64,000 nt of DNA, taken from Rhodeus uyekii. Lineage: Eukaryota > Chordata > Actinopteri > Cypriniformes > Acheilognathidae. Below are positions 35,301 to 48,985 of this stretch, piece after piece; the first letter of the stretch is position 1, and each line of letters opens with the position of its first letter. The stretch lies in the NCBI GenBank assembly GCA_037043235.1, contig JAWRVZ010000282.1:550666-614665 (forward strand), in the 5' to 3' direction. Position numbers and translations under genes: made by a program. Below the pieces are notes generated by a model. That model made no database searches and was not told the DNA's origin. It saw only the letters and a list, made by a program, of their open reading frames with translations.

Positions 35301-38300
35301 TCTCTCCCTCTCATTCTGGTCTGTTATCTCTCTGTGTGTCCCTCCCTCAGTCTTTCATGATGTGATTGAGTAACACTTTGTTTTGGAGCTAGTGTTGGTA
35401 CAGTTTGGTTGCACAGGGAATAAAGGCTGGTTGGGGTTCACGGGGCAGAGAGTGCATTACCGTGGCAACTGTTTGAGAGGCCCCATCCTCAATGGAGAGC
35501 ACCGGGTCATGTGACTGTACTACAGAGGGCTTAATCATCCACCCAGCTCCCCTGCTTTCAGCTACTTTAAATAACAAACTCGCTCATTCATGAGGCCGGA
35601 TGGAATCTGCAGAGTTGTGCAATGATTTGGAGGGGAAATATGTGGAATTGCACTGAATTTATTTAAATGGCTTAAACGTTTTAAAAAATGCCATTGAAAT
35701 TTTTAGTTTGTTTTTTGCGCATTCTGTCCAACCACACAAAGACACACTAGCACAGACAATGCCATGTGTTTTACCAGCTAATGCCAGATGGGAGGAGTGT
35801 ATTAACCTCTTTGGTTGAAATGACAGTACTTTTAATAAATGAACATGAATGAGACGTTTGTTCCCTTTCGTGAATGGCAGCTGTTCTTGTGAACTCTGCA
35901 TCAAATTTTCTGGGTGCCCAGATTCTGTGTGGACCCACTTTTTTATACTCTTTGAGTCCCTCTCATTGCTCCGTCTCTCTCTCTCTCTCTCTCCCTTCCC
36001 AATCATGACAGAGTAATCCCTGAGTAAATAGAGTAAAGATGCAGACTCCATGGCCGTTCAGAAATCTATCCAGCTTCTCTGCTCCACCGAGCTCCAATAG
36101 AACAGCTGCCTCCCTCGGGCACCACGGAAACGAAATGTCACGAGCGAAATAAAGGCTCCCGTTCTGAACATGCACCTTCTGTCAGCAAACGCCACTTTTC
36201 TCCAACGCTGCACTTAGTCTTTAATGCACTGCTTGACTTTGCCAACGCTGGGTGGCCTTTTCTTCGGAGAAAACGCCAAAATCATTTGCGTGTTGTCATC
36301 TCTGGAGCCTTTTCCTTTCAGTCTCTGACTTCCCTTCGCTGCTGCATGGGTAAAGAATGAATATGATACAATATGATTGCTGATTGTGAAAGCTTGGCCT
36401 TTTATAATTCTCTGGTTTGACTCTTAATGCCTTGAGGCCAATGTCAACAGAGACCAAAGGATAACCGATTCGAATGAAGACATATTGAAGATTTTGAATA
36501 AGATATGGAACACATTTGGGAAATATTAAACCTAGCGAGACATTTATTTTACAGTTCTATTCTGTGTCAACAAATACCTCTATCGTATCCATTTTTATTT
36601 CTTCTAAGGAAAGAAGCTGGGGACTTTTAACCATTGCTCTCAATCTATGAGAATCAAATACAATATTATAGACAACTCATTTGTGACTGATGTCCCTTAT
36701 CCAGGGGTTCAAGTTGGTTTGTTACTCCTGCAGAATACCAGATCAGGAGTCGGTGGTTCTGACAATGGGCTTCACAATGCTCTTTGTTCAGACGAGAAGA
36801 TCCTTCTTCTCATGCCGATGTTTGGAATTTGCATGCAGCCTGAAGATGAATAATACAAGAACGCATGCATTTTTAAAGGCCAAAATTACTCAAATCTGTT
36901 TTTCAGACAGTCTGGGACAGACACGGATGCTCTGTGGGAGCTGCTCTGCTGGAGGATGAGAAAATTCTGTGTGATGTTGAGGAGCACATTCGCTCGCTCT
37001 CTCTTTCTGACGCCTTTTCTAATTCCCCCGTCATGTTTTTGACTTTGTGACCAGCCTTTTTGTTGCAGTCCTCATTTTTTTGCATGTTGTGAGAGATCAA
37101 AGCTGCCTTTTATATGAACAGAGATAAGAGGACTGTATTGTTATAGAGAGATGGCTAGTTGCAGGGTTACCGGGTAAGAATGTGTGTTTTGGAGAGGGAA
37201 AGAAAGTGTGTGTGCTAAACATTCAAAGTTTCACAACGATAAAGTGAGTCTTGGTGAGCTCTCTCTCTCTCTTTCCGAGTCTCTGCGTGCCGTCTCCTCA
37301 GTTCAAAGCCAGTTTGATGTATGAGACTTCCTCCTCCTCCTAATTGCACCTCTTTAATTCCAATGAGGAGGATGCCTACGCTCTGACAGCTAATCACTGA
37401 CACGGCCCGCTTTACTCGGCAGTTGGGTGTACTTGTCTGGAAACTTCATGTCTGTTTCAGCTGTGTGTTTAGACACGTGTGCATACGTGTGCGCTGCCTT
37501 GCATTGTTTGCGCTAGCGTCTCTTGCTGTGCTAAACTGGCAGACACAACAGCTGGCAGGACACCGTAACGTTCAGGCATCTGTTCTAATGTACTCAGGTA
37601 TTATCTGGCTCGCCATTACAGCTACTTAAGTGGTTTGTTTTCTCTGGTAAGTGTGCAATAAAAAGGTTTAAATATGATCTGAAATATTTCTCATCAAATT
37701 CCTCCGAGACCAAATTATCTGAGCAATGCCACGATATTGATGTGATATGACTCTTATTTATTTACTTAATGCAACTCATTGGTGGATGTCTGAATCTTTT
37801 ATCAAAGAAAATGTTCTTTTTTGCTTATGTGACAAATCGAAACAAAAGTCACCACTTTTTATAATCCAGATGATTTCTGATGGGCCCCATCCTATTAATT
37901 TTAAAGCTGAATGTCCTGTTTTACCCAGAAATACATCTCCTGTATCTTTGCAGCATTATTTATTTCTACTGGTCTACTTACTGTATGTTAGTAAAGGTTT
38001 CTTAATGTAGTTTTAACATGACCCAATTGTTGACCATTAGAATTAAGCTTACCATCATTAATGTAACACAAACACACACAATACTGTGATGGGTTTTGAC
38101 CTGATTTTTATGGATTCAGTAGAATGGGATTAGGAAGGAGCTTTTGCATTGTCACCTCTACAGTATTCTTGTATAGTACTTTAAATTCTCTTATTTCATT
38201 TTGTCTCCTTAGTGTAACTTGCCCTTTCGCTGTCCTTCACAGTCCAGCTTAGCTTGATTAAAAGTGTTCATGTTTGTTTTTCCATGCAAGACAGGTTGAT

Positions 38301-40002
38301 TAAAATGACAAATTATAAATAAGAGTTTTAAATATTAGAGCTGTTATTACACTTGATTGAGGAGCGCATTACAGTACCTGTCATCTTGTACCTTTATTAC
38401 GCTTTCAAATCATGCGAACCGGATTGAAGTGAATTAACGTTCGGATTTGTCTTCATTTATCTGTCGAAGACTGTGAGCGCTGATACATCCTGTCTGCTTA
38501 GTGTGTTACTATTGTTTATGGGCCACAGAACAGATGAGGATTTTATTCGACAGAGTTTTGGCACCAGGGACACTTGCACTACTTCCTTCTCTCAAAGCCA
38601 ATTAACACAAAACCTCACGTGCAGGAAGCTGTCTAAGACTGTAAGCTTTGCGCTTTCCCACAGGTTTGCGACTGATCTGATGCATGTTCACATACTGCCT
38701 CTCCAAACGCACAGGCATACATACAGATTTGTCTCTCTCTCTCGCTCCCTCCCTCTCTATCTCTCTCTTGAGCCATTGTGACCCTGAATATTTTCTATCA
38801 CATCCAGGAAAGGCTACTTCCCTGCCTCTTACCGAAATAACCTGTAATCTAATTTTAACCTGCGGGTTTTCAGACAAAGAATAGAGCTCATGATCTTTGC
38901 ACTCATTTATGTGGCTAAATTTACCCTGCAGTTTTAGTGGAGGTTGCAAATGTCAATTATGCATAACTTACGTATTCATCCTGTGATTTAGACTGCCATA
39001 GTATTACTATTTTTGTTATGTTTTTGGATATATACCATTCTAGTACTGTAGTGTTTTTCCCCTGAAAATGTTGCACTTTGGTGGTTTTATGTAAACTATA
39101 GTGAGATTTGTGGAAACATGGTACTTTTGAAAATACCACACACCACCGTATATCCAAAAAATGGTTCTGTGTGGTAGTTTTATGAAAGGCAAGAACATTC
39201 GGTACCACAGTTCACTTCAAAAGTTTTGTGTCATTATGATTTTTTAAAATGTTTTTTAAGTAAATAAATATTTTATGCTTCCCAAGGCTGCATTAATTTG
39301 CTAAAAAACAAATACAGTAAAACAAATTAAATTAAAATAACAGTTTATTAATGAATATAAAGTTCAAAAGAACAGCATTTCTTAGAAATGCAAAAAAAAA
39401 TGTTTACAATATAAAAGTCTTTAATGTCACTTATAATAAATACAATGTGTCCTCTTTCCAAAATATCACCAGCTTGAAATACCATGTTTTGGGGCATTTT
39501 ACCATGGTAACGCATTGTGTGTTTTAAATCCTTCAGTAGTACTATAGTGCAGTGATGGTTTCACATGGTACTTTGAAATATACCATGGATTTAACATGAT
39601 ACCTGTTCAAAATAATGTGGAACCACTATCGTAACTTGTCAAGAAAACCTTGGTAGTACCGTGGTACTTTTTTAAAGCATTTACTATGTAGTACCAAAAA
39701 GATTTGTAGATATATGCTACTCTGGGGGTTTCTTGTGGAACAGAATAAGTAGCATGGCAGATAAATGTGTTATCCGTTCAGTATCGTAGTACTTCCACAG
39801 TAAAAGAATGGACAGTCTCATGATCTTCTGTATGTTTGTGTCAGTATGTCGTGTTATATCAATTATTTTTCTTCTCAGTGAACAAGTGCTCATCATATTC
39901 GACAAGCCAATTACAAGAGATGCGGCAAGTAGGCTCAACAGAAATATTGGATTAAGCAGTAATTATTCTCATAAAGCAGTTTTAATCTTCACAAATACTG
40001 TC

Positions 40003-40118
<116 letters not shown>

Positions 40119-41163
40119 TGCGCGCTTGTGTGTGTGTAAGCGTGTGAAAGAAAACAGGAGATATGTGTTATTTCTCAGTAAACGCAGCTCTGGTTGTCCT
40201 GATGTCTCCATGGGGAGGGTCCGTCATGTGCAGCTGCAAAAGTCAAATTCACAGCTAATTCTTTTAGTTTGAGTTTGATATTTGAAAGCCAGGCATTTTT
40301 TCTGAACAACAGACCAAATCATCCTGACCAACCCGACACAACAACATTGTGTAAACTGATGGCATGAGATCGGGGCTCTCTGTTTGTCCAACCAATGGAA
40401 GACTGGGGTGGTGTACATCAAATCTGTCATCTCATTCAGCATAAACATGTCAATGTAGGTTTTAACATCAAAATCATGATTTTTGTAAGAATTTCATAGT
40501 TTTTTGTGGATTAGTTGATTAATTTACGTGTAAACACTATAAAGGCCTGATTCTTGATAGTTTTCAAGGTTGTTGTACATATAAACACATTCGGTGATGT
40601 CAAATATTTGTGAAGTTTATCTCTGGAGGTTTTGCAGACTTTAAGATTGAAAGCAAAAACCTTATTTTTGTGGATTTAGCCATTCACTAATAAAAAGAAA
40701 GAACTTCAGCAGCATTTAGCTCTTGGGAACACTAATCTCTACAATGGTAACACATTATCTTTAGAAGTATGAATCAGAAATTATGCGACCTGAGACTATA
40801 GTCAAACCATTGCCTGCTGCTGCTTCTGATCGCTTTAAGAGAGAAAAGCTGCCCATCACTCCTAGTGTGAGATCGGTTTTTATCATAATATTAGCATATT
40901 GGTCAAACAACATATTTGCCAAAAAATCCAGCAAACTGGTTTTGTGCTCTAAAGAACGACAAGGCTTTTTGTTTACAACATGTTGTTGATTTCTTCAACG
41001 AAATGATCAGTCAGAGGTGTTAAAGTTAGCGCTGTTACAATTAACAGTTTGTGAATGTCGATCATTGTGTCGATCAAAGTGTTACTTTTGAGATGTGTAG
41101 ATTTACCCTGGAGTTGGTTCATCTCAGCCTATGATCAGAAAATTCACATTTACTACACAAAAC

Positions 41164-41942
41164 TGTCAAGTGTGGGGAGGACTCAATTGTGCAGGTTAGG
41201 GCTTTTATTGAACAATAAAACAAAAACTCAAATCAGAACTACCCCGTGGGGAAAAAACAAGAGAACTAAGGAAATAGAAAAATAAGGAAATACTTAACTA
41301 GGACAGGACCAGGCAGCATGACGGCAAGAAAGACGGCGATGGTTTTTAGGATGGTAACATTTCACAGGACAGCAAACACGAACGGCTTAAATATACACAG
41401 GAGGAAGGGTAATGATCAGCAAACAGCTGGGACAAATACAATTTTACAATGACAAGACACGAACACGCAGCCAATGCGGACACGCATCGCCGCATGTTCA
41501 CATTAAACAAAGACGTGACAACCAAACTGCGTGTGCAACACCAAAAATCACAGAATGAAAGCACGTGGCCGAAGTAAACACGAACCGCATGCTTACAACA
41601 CTGCACAGAGACACGTGCGCACCCGGTACTAGCAAAGCCTGAAACCGCGCCCACTCACATTATAGTGCTCGTAGAGAAACCACTCGTCTCGCGCGCTCAC
41701 AACAAGGACGAACACACGGGTCATGAATGCCCGAACTCCGACACAAAACCGAGACCGAACAAGACCGTCTGCGGATCGGACATCATTACCCGCACACAAG
41801 ACATTACACAGACAAGAGTGTGCGTGGCTCAAACCGTCGAATCTGCACGTACACACACACACAACTCGAGACATTATGGTAGTGTCAGAGCTCTGCCACA
41901 ATAACAAGAAATTACTAGACCGAATGTGGCAGAACCCTGACA
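41164..41942 (-). mobile_element. Solo LTR
   Basis: On the minus strand it begins TGTCAGGGTTCTGCCACATT and ends CCCCACACTTGACA. A target duplication AAAAC lies at 41159-41163 and 41943-41947. 779 bp. An LTR-type poly(A) signal is present near the minus-strand 3' part (AATAAAAGCCC). It shares about 450 bp with 10507-11359. No internal region remains. Confidence 0.88.
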
Positions 41943-43555
41943 AAAACAATCTGAAACATACTTTATAATGACTATCACTCAGTGTTTTAATACTCTTAAA
42001 ACTCCACCTTTAACTGTTTTAATACTCTTTGGTATGTGTTTTTATTGTTATTGTGTTGTTGAAGGAGTTGAAAAGCTTTTGTTTCTTGTGTTTATGAAGG
42101 CAAAATGCAAAAGGTTTTTGATGTAGTTTGTCAGATGTACTATTTTGTGTTTTGGTGTTAATATAGAACTTGATCTAGTTCAGTAAAAATAAATATGGGA
42201 TGTTTTTGTTTTGGTGAAGCAATTCTAGCATTCTATATGTTCCCTGTCTCGGAGGAAGAGAGTCGTAATGCTGAGGGACGGGGTGAGATAGATCAGCGGG
42301 TTCTGGACAGGAAGAGCCGTCGATAGGATGAGGTGTGGCTGGAAGCCAAGCGTCCGTGTTTGTGTGTTGTAAGAGAGCAGCTGTGCGCGGCGCGATTGGG
42401 ACGCATTCTTGGAGCGCTAGCATCCGGTTTCCACTCGTCTGGTCTTCCCGTCCTCATTCGGCCAGTTATCGTACCCCTCTGTCCTTCAGTCTTCCCGTTC
42501 GACCAATGACAGTCTGAACCATGCTTGACAGGTTCAGCTTATGTCCTTGAGAAATTGCTTCTAATAAGATAAAGCGTGTAATAGAATAAAGCACTGGAAA
42601 GTATAAAATTGGATCATATTTTCTGTTGTTTGGGAGAAAGCAATCACTTGAGTGGTTTGCGAGAGAGCGGGAAGTTGGATGCTTGTCCACCTTGCAGATG
42701 ACAGTACCAACAAAGAAGAGAAAAGAGAGAATGACATCTAAAAGAAATTAAAGTAAAAGGCAGAACCACTTTCCGACAAGAGCTACTCTCAAGCCAACAC
42801 ATACATAACAGCTCCATCAATCTGAGTTCAGAAAGAAAACAGCTGCCGAGGAAGAGGGGGAATGAGGAAAAGTGCGAGATACAGTAGGATAAACCGTAGC
42901 TGCCTTTCAAGACAACATTTTAAGGTGTCATATGAACACTCCTGACACAAAGACTCTTTTAGAAAGGTAGGAAGCAATATATTTCTAAAGGCCTAAATCA
43001 CACCAAGGACGATAACTTTGGATAAAAGCGTCTGATAAATGCAGAAATGTAGATGCAACATTTCGCAGCACAACTGTTTTCAGCATCGATAATAATGAGC
43101 AGCAAATTTTATTCAGTATTTGTGAGTGCTAAATATTCTAAAGCTTTTTGATGTATCACACTGTTAACCAAACGACAAACGGTTCTGTCGGGTTCAGCTG
43201 TGGGTTGTGTTGTGTTGAGTTGTGTCATCACTTATGAGGATCCATTGCAGTTGGGATTCCACTTAAAGGGGCGTTCACACTGCCAGTGATTTCCAGTGAC
43301 AGAGCAACCTGCAGTCATTAATGTTTAATGAGAGTTCAGGATTTCCAGTGAGAAGAGCGACAACGACCGTTGGCGATGCGACAAAGTTGAGTTCAACTTG
43401 ATGCAAGTGAACTGCGATACTGTTAATACACTGATGCAGTTGAGTAGCAACCAAGAGCAGAGACACGCACTGACCTCCAGTGGTTTAATCACTGTCAGTG
43501 TGACGCAGCTACGTTTGGAGACTGTAGAAAGCAGGGCAGCTCACTGTACATGGGG

Positions 43556-43558
<3 letters not shown>

Positions 43559-43624
<66 letters not shown>
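43559..43624 (+). repeat. (GA)n microsatellite
   Basis: About 33 GA units, uninterrupted. Confidence 0.97.
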
Positions 43625-43627
<3 letters not shown>

Positions 43628-46336
43628 GCAGACCTGACAGGCCATGATGGAAAGTTGTAGCTGGCAGGCATTGTGTTCTAAAGGTCATCGTGATCCCAGT
43701 CTGAATTGCTCCAGAGTGATTCCTCTTTATGCAAGCGGACTTTAAAAGCATTTTACATTGCCTGACCTGAACACACAGTCTCTCTGCCTGCATCTACTGC
43801 CTGTATCACAGCACTTGTTAATCTCTGCTTTTAGGCACTATTAAGATCGTGGGTCATGCGATCGCAGTGGTCATTGCTAAATATACACTACCGTCCAAAA
43901 TGTTCAGGTCACTGTTATTAATGCATTTATTCAACAAGGAAACATTAAGGGGGTAAAAGTGGAAAACATTTTTTTATGCATTTACACAACAATATCATTT
44001 TGCAAACGGTTTTCAAAGTGAAATTTGTAAACGATACTGTTATAGTTTCCATGTAAACCACAAAAAGGATGTTTTATTAACAAAGTTCGGGAGGAGCACG
44101 TTCAAATGATTAACACAATCAACACGTCATCAGCAATTACACCTCATCCTATCAGCAGGAGAGGAAGTACATATATATAGACATGTTTGACTCACCTACA
44201 GCTCTGATATTTTTCGGCATCCCTCCACCACCCCAACTCCTCACACTTAATTGTTCCTATCAAGTCAGGATACGGGGGGAGTGCTCCAGGTTCGGGCTAA
44301 ATACCGAGCTCGGAGCCCTCTCCTCGGACAGCACGCCAAATATGCTTATCATTTATTGCTCCTGAATCATTCGCAAGTGTGAACTCGTGAAACATACATT
44401 TGTGAAAACGATGAAATCATGCATGCATGCATAAGACACATTGTGTTTTTTATTTACAAAGTGACATTGCCAACTATTGGGCTGGCATGTAATACAGCAT
44501 TTTTTGTCTTTTTCATGGGGATCATTTTGACAACATTGCCATCTGTACAAGAAAAGTTTAATTCTTAAAACTTCATTGTCATTTAAACTTACTCTAAAAA
44601 ATGGATCGTAAGTGACAGTAAAAAAATTTATAAAATTGTAAAATATTTATTTTATATTCAATTCTCCCTGATGTTTACAGCTAAATATTAAGAAGCGTAA
44701 CTGTTTTCAACAATGATATGAAATATAAGGGCTGCCTTGATCACAGGAATAAATTACATTTTAAAACACATTAAAATCGAAAACTTTCTTTCAATTGTCA
44801 TAATTTTTCACAATATTACTGTATTTTTGGTGCAGCCTTGGTGAACAGAAGAACCTTTTTTTTTAAACATTTACTTGTAAAATGTAGGTTTAAAAGCTTT
44901 TAATTCGATCAGTTGAACCACATTTGGAAGTTGACAAACGCATATGATAAGATCCAATGACAAGACATAAAGCTTTTACATTTTAGCAGCTACATCCCGG
45001 CTTCAAAAGAAAGCAATTCAGCAGCAAACCGGTCCACGAGCCTTATAAAGAGCCGTTCATTCAGATGCCTGACTAAAATAACAGTTTTAGTCGACAGTGG
45101 CAACAGAAGAAGAGGAGACGGGCCACAAGTGAACGGGAGAAATCGAAATGCAAAGTAGGCATCAGACTGAAAGAAACAAAGCAAAATTAGTCAGCACCCC
45201 GTGGCCAAATGGTGAGAATTTGATTCAGCCACCCCAGAGTTCTCTATATATTAAACTCAAATCAGGACCAGTGGCGCTGGCTCGGAGCGCTCGCACGCAG
45301 ACTCAACGCGGCAGCTCTGCTGCAGAGAGAGGCCCTTTGTTCTGTCAGCGAGCAGCTCGGCTGCACGACGTGAGCAGGAAAGGCCTACGGCAACGCTGTC
45401 ATAGAAGGAGGGCGAGGGATGACGGCAGAGACGAGCGCATGAAAGAAGGACAGTGGAGAGGAAGAGCGTGGAGCGTCTTAGAAACGATTGTGGCTTAGAG
45501 CAGGAAGACAGAGATTGTCAGATGCGCTGTAAAACATTAGTGAAGAACCGAGTGATGTCATCAGTATTGACGTTTTTGATTTGTTGGTTAAAAATGGATG
45601 GGCAGTCAAAGCATGACAGACTGAAACATTTACAATATGTGGTGCTGAACATGATACAAACTGGTTTTTAAATCACTGTCTGGGAAAGTTAGCATCCCTC
45701 CAGAAGCCTCCAGAATGCTTTGATGACATCACAGCACCTCTCACTGGATCATGCCTGACACTGCAAGCTCTGTGCAACAACACAAATGTCATTATAATGC
45801 ATTAATGCTAACTGTGCTATAATTATGTTTAATGTTTAATGTTTGAATTGAACAAGCACCATCCAGTCATCATGTCATAAAGATGTGTAAAAATGTCTTA
45901 AATTTTGCCATTCCAATCAAACGAGTTCACAAAAAGATGATAAAAAGCACCGTTGCATTATGTGGTTCATTCCTCACATTAGAAACGGAAGTCGAGCGCA
46001 TTGCATTGTGGGATACAGAACTCCTGGAAATTTTTTGGCTACTATTGTTCAAATATTTGGTTTTGTTTTGCAAAAACAAAAATAAAAACAAAAACATGAA
46101 ATGTTTATTCAGCAACAACGGCAATTAAATTGATCAGAATCGACAGTAAAGACATTTATAATTTTGCTAATTAATGCTATTCTTTTGACCGTTTCAAGAG
46201 CGCTGAGAAAAATCATGGTTATTATTGTTTCCACAAAAAATATTTATAAATCTGCTATTTTATTTTAAAATAAAACAATTTTTTAACAGTGATAATACTA
46301 AGAAACATTTCTTGTTATTCTTATTATAAAGTATAT

Positions 46337-46341
46337 TTAAG

Positions 46342-46373
<32 letters not shown>

Positions 46374-46450
46374 GTAAAATAAAGAAATATATTAAATATA
46401 CTTTAAAAAAAATATATATATATATATATTATATATATATATATATATTA
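46337..46450. repeat. Paired AT microsatellite tracts
   Basis: Two (AT)n runs (about 46337-46368 and 46412-46449) separated by A-rich sequence, within a MITE-like relic. Confidence 0.8.
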
Positions 46451-48439
46451 CACCATGATAACACTGTATTTCACCGTGTTACAATTTATACTGTATTTTA
46501 ATCAAGTAAATGCAGTCCTTGATGAACAGATTTTTTATTAAATTTTTTATCTTACTGACCACAAACTTTCGAACATTATTGTATACAAAAAAAAAAAACA
46601 GCTGCATTGCATGCTGGTCACGTCACACTGTTTTATATATATTTCAACAAATGACGACCAAAATCAAATCAAAGCTTGTGAAGAGTTTTGAAGAAGTTCT
46701 GCTAATTCACAATCTGAGTGAAAGTCATACTGGCAACTGTAATTATTACACCAAACAAAATATAAAACTTTCAAAAACGCTCAATGAGTTAAAATGATTG
46801 TTTTAAATCAGTTACATTGTTAGATTATTGCATCTTCTTGTCACCAGCTCAAGCTGCTGCGTCTTAAGTTTTCACATGTAGAAAAGGCGGGAAAAAACGT
46901 GTCACATGTTCCAATTTCCCCCTGAACGATGATGAGAGTCACTACTGCTATTCTCAATGCAACCTGAATGGCGTACAATACCGATATATTTTACAATCAC
47001 GCTAGAAGATCAAAATGCTTCCCTAAACTCATTAGAAGAAAGCATAGGTCAGAACTCACATGCTCTGACGTCAGCTGCACATTCTCTATACTTTCCTCCG
47101 AATCCAATAAAATAGTAAGAGTAGAAAAGTAGTGTGCTATTCCGAATAGTTCAGAAAAGTAGGGTTTCCCTCTGTTCCCAGGATCAGTGCAGTGTGTAAA
47201 GTGTGTGCGGTACACAGATGTTCTGTATGCATGGCTGTTGCACTCCTGCGTTTGCCAAATGTGTGCAGAGTACAGCACACTGACTGCAACACTGATTCCC
47301 TCAATGCAATTCACTCGACTCGACCTTCCATTTCCACCGGAATAATATCAGCTGCTATTTTTAACACTTCACTCATTATTTGATCTTTCTTACAACGGTT
47401 AGGACTAAACGTTTTAACACAAAACTGACTGGAACCTTTGGAAGTGATGCAGAATATTGCACTCCGCACGTAGCCATTGAAAACTCTCTGTTATCCGTAG
47501 GACCAGGCTCACTTTACCCTCCTGAAGCTTTCAAAACGAGAGATGTAGCCTCCTGCGCTCCCGTCATCTGTCATCGCTAATAAACCATGTCTACTCACCA
47601 AGACGATCTAGTGCGGATCAAAACAACAACACAGGAAGAAATAGCATATATATTTCATAACTTCATAACGTAACTTTCATAAGTTCTGCTATGTAGGCCA
47701 TCTCTGGAAAGAGTTCCCCCCCCCAACTCTCTCACCTCGTTCTCAGCCTCTCTTAAGTGAATGTGCGGCGGGCCGGCGCTCTCAGAGGCCTGCCTCTCAA
47801 GGACAGAGCACATTAGTCTGATTAAATAAAGACAGAGAGTGATTTATAACAGCTCTGCGCTGCTCTATTCATCAGCGGGCTCTTGACTTAATAAAGTATT
47901 GATATTTAGATACTCAGGGAGGGAGCGGGCAGTGTTTCAGTGGTGATGGGAGGGCGCAGGGGACCGGGTCCATAGAGGAGCAGCGCTGCAGGCCAGTAAA
48001 TACATCTCTCTTACTGTAGCTCGTCTCCACACGGCACAAACACACACGCTCTCCGAGCTCAGGCATGATGAGAGGGACGAGGCTGTGCAAACGAGAATTG
48101 CCATTTTCTCCTGGTGTTGATCTATTGTACAAATGAGCAGCGTTAGGCCAAGCTAAAAGTGTTTTAATTTTTTTTTATAAAAAAAAAATAGACCATACAG
48201 GAAACACATTACCTCTGGAGGAGATATATATACAGTACAATACAACTAAAAATGAAATAATTAAAAATATATATATAATGCAAAATGTCAACAATCTGAG
48301 GAGCTCCTAAACTTGGACATGGTGAAAGAAGAAAACTCACATGAAAAAAATAAAAACAAAGTTTGTTTTGGCTGAACAGCAGCTCTAGAAGAACATACCA
48401 ATCAATAATATTGAAGAATATTAATTGTTAAGTTTCCCC

Positions 48440-48985
48440 AACTAATCAAGTCAGAGACGACAGCGGCAAGAACCCAAAACTCCAGCAGGAGACAGAAGAG
48501 AAACCAGGCTCAGTCGGGGGACCAGTTCTCCTCTGGCCAACAGCCAAACAGTGCATGATTATTATATTGACAACAATTCAAGTCTAATATTAAGTCCAAT
48601 TTGGTCCGGTTAGAGATGGGTTCATGATCGTCACAGGGGAGGGTCCAGTAGAGTCACGATCTCCGCAGACACTTCAGGGCAGTGCTGTGCTCGTGTCCAG
48701 GTCCTTCATCTGATCTGGATACGGCCCGGATCCGGCTGACCACGATAACCTCGGAATAAACAGAGAATAATATCAGCGTAGATGCCATTCTTCTTCTGAT
48801 GTATCGAGTACATCAGGTGTTATGGGAATGTTCCCGGTTCCGGCTGACCTAAATTATGCAGCCTAACAATCATTTTACATGATTTATGTGTATGCCAGGT
48901 TGAAGAGATGTGTTTTTAGTTTACATTTAAAATGACAGAGTGTGTCTGCTTCCCGAACTGTATTAGGAAGACTGTACCATAAAGT
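48440..48985 (-). repeat. Probable dispersed repeat
   Basis: It includes the words GGACCAGTTCTCCTCTGGCC and ACAGAGTGTGTCTGCTTCCC, which I recall as recurring in cyprinid genomic sequence. No terminal repeats or coding frame were found, so the class and borders are uncertain. Confidence 0.35.

Noticed and set aside
45148..45498. 116-residue ORF in the CpG-richer intron patch
   Set aside because: Composition is basic and irregular, with no domain or splice context; explained by local GC content.
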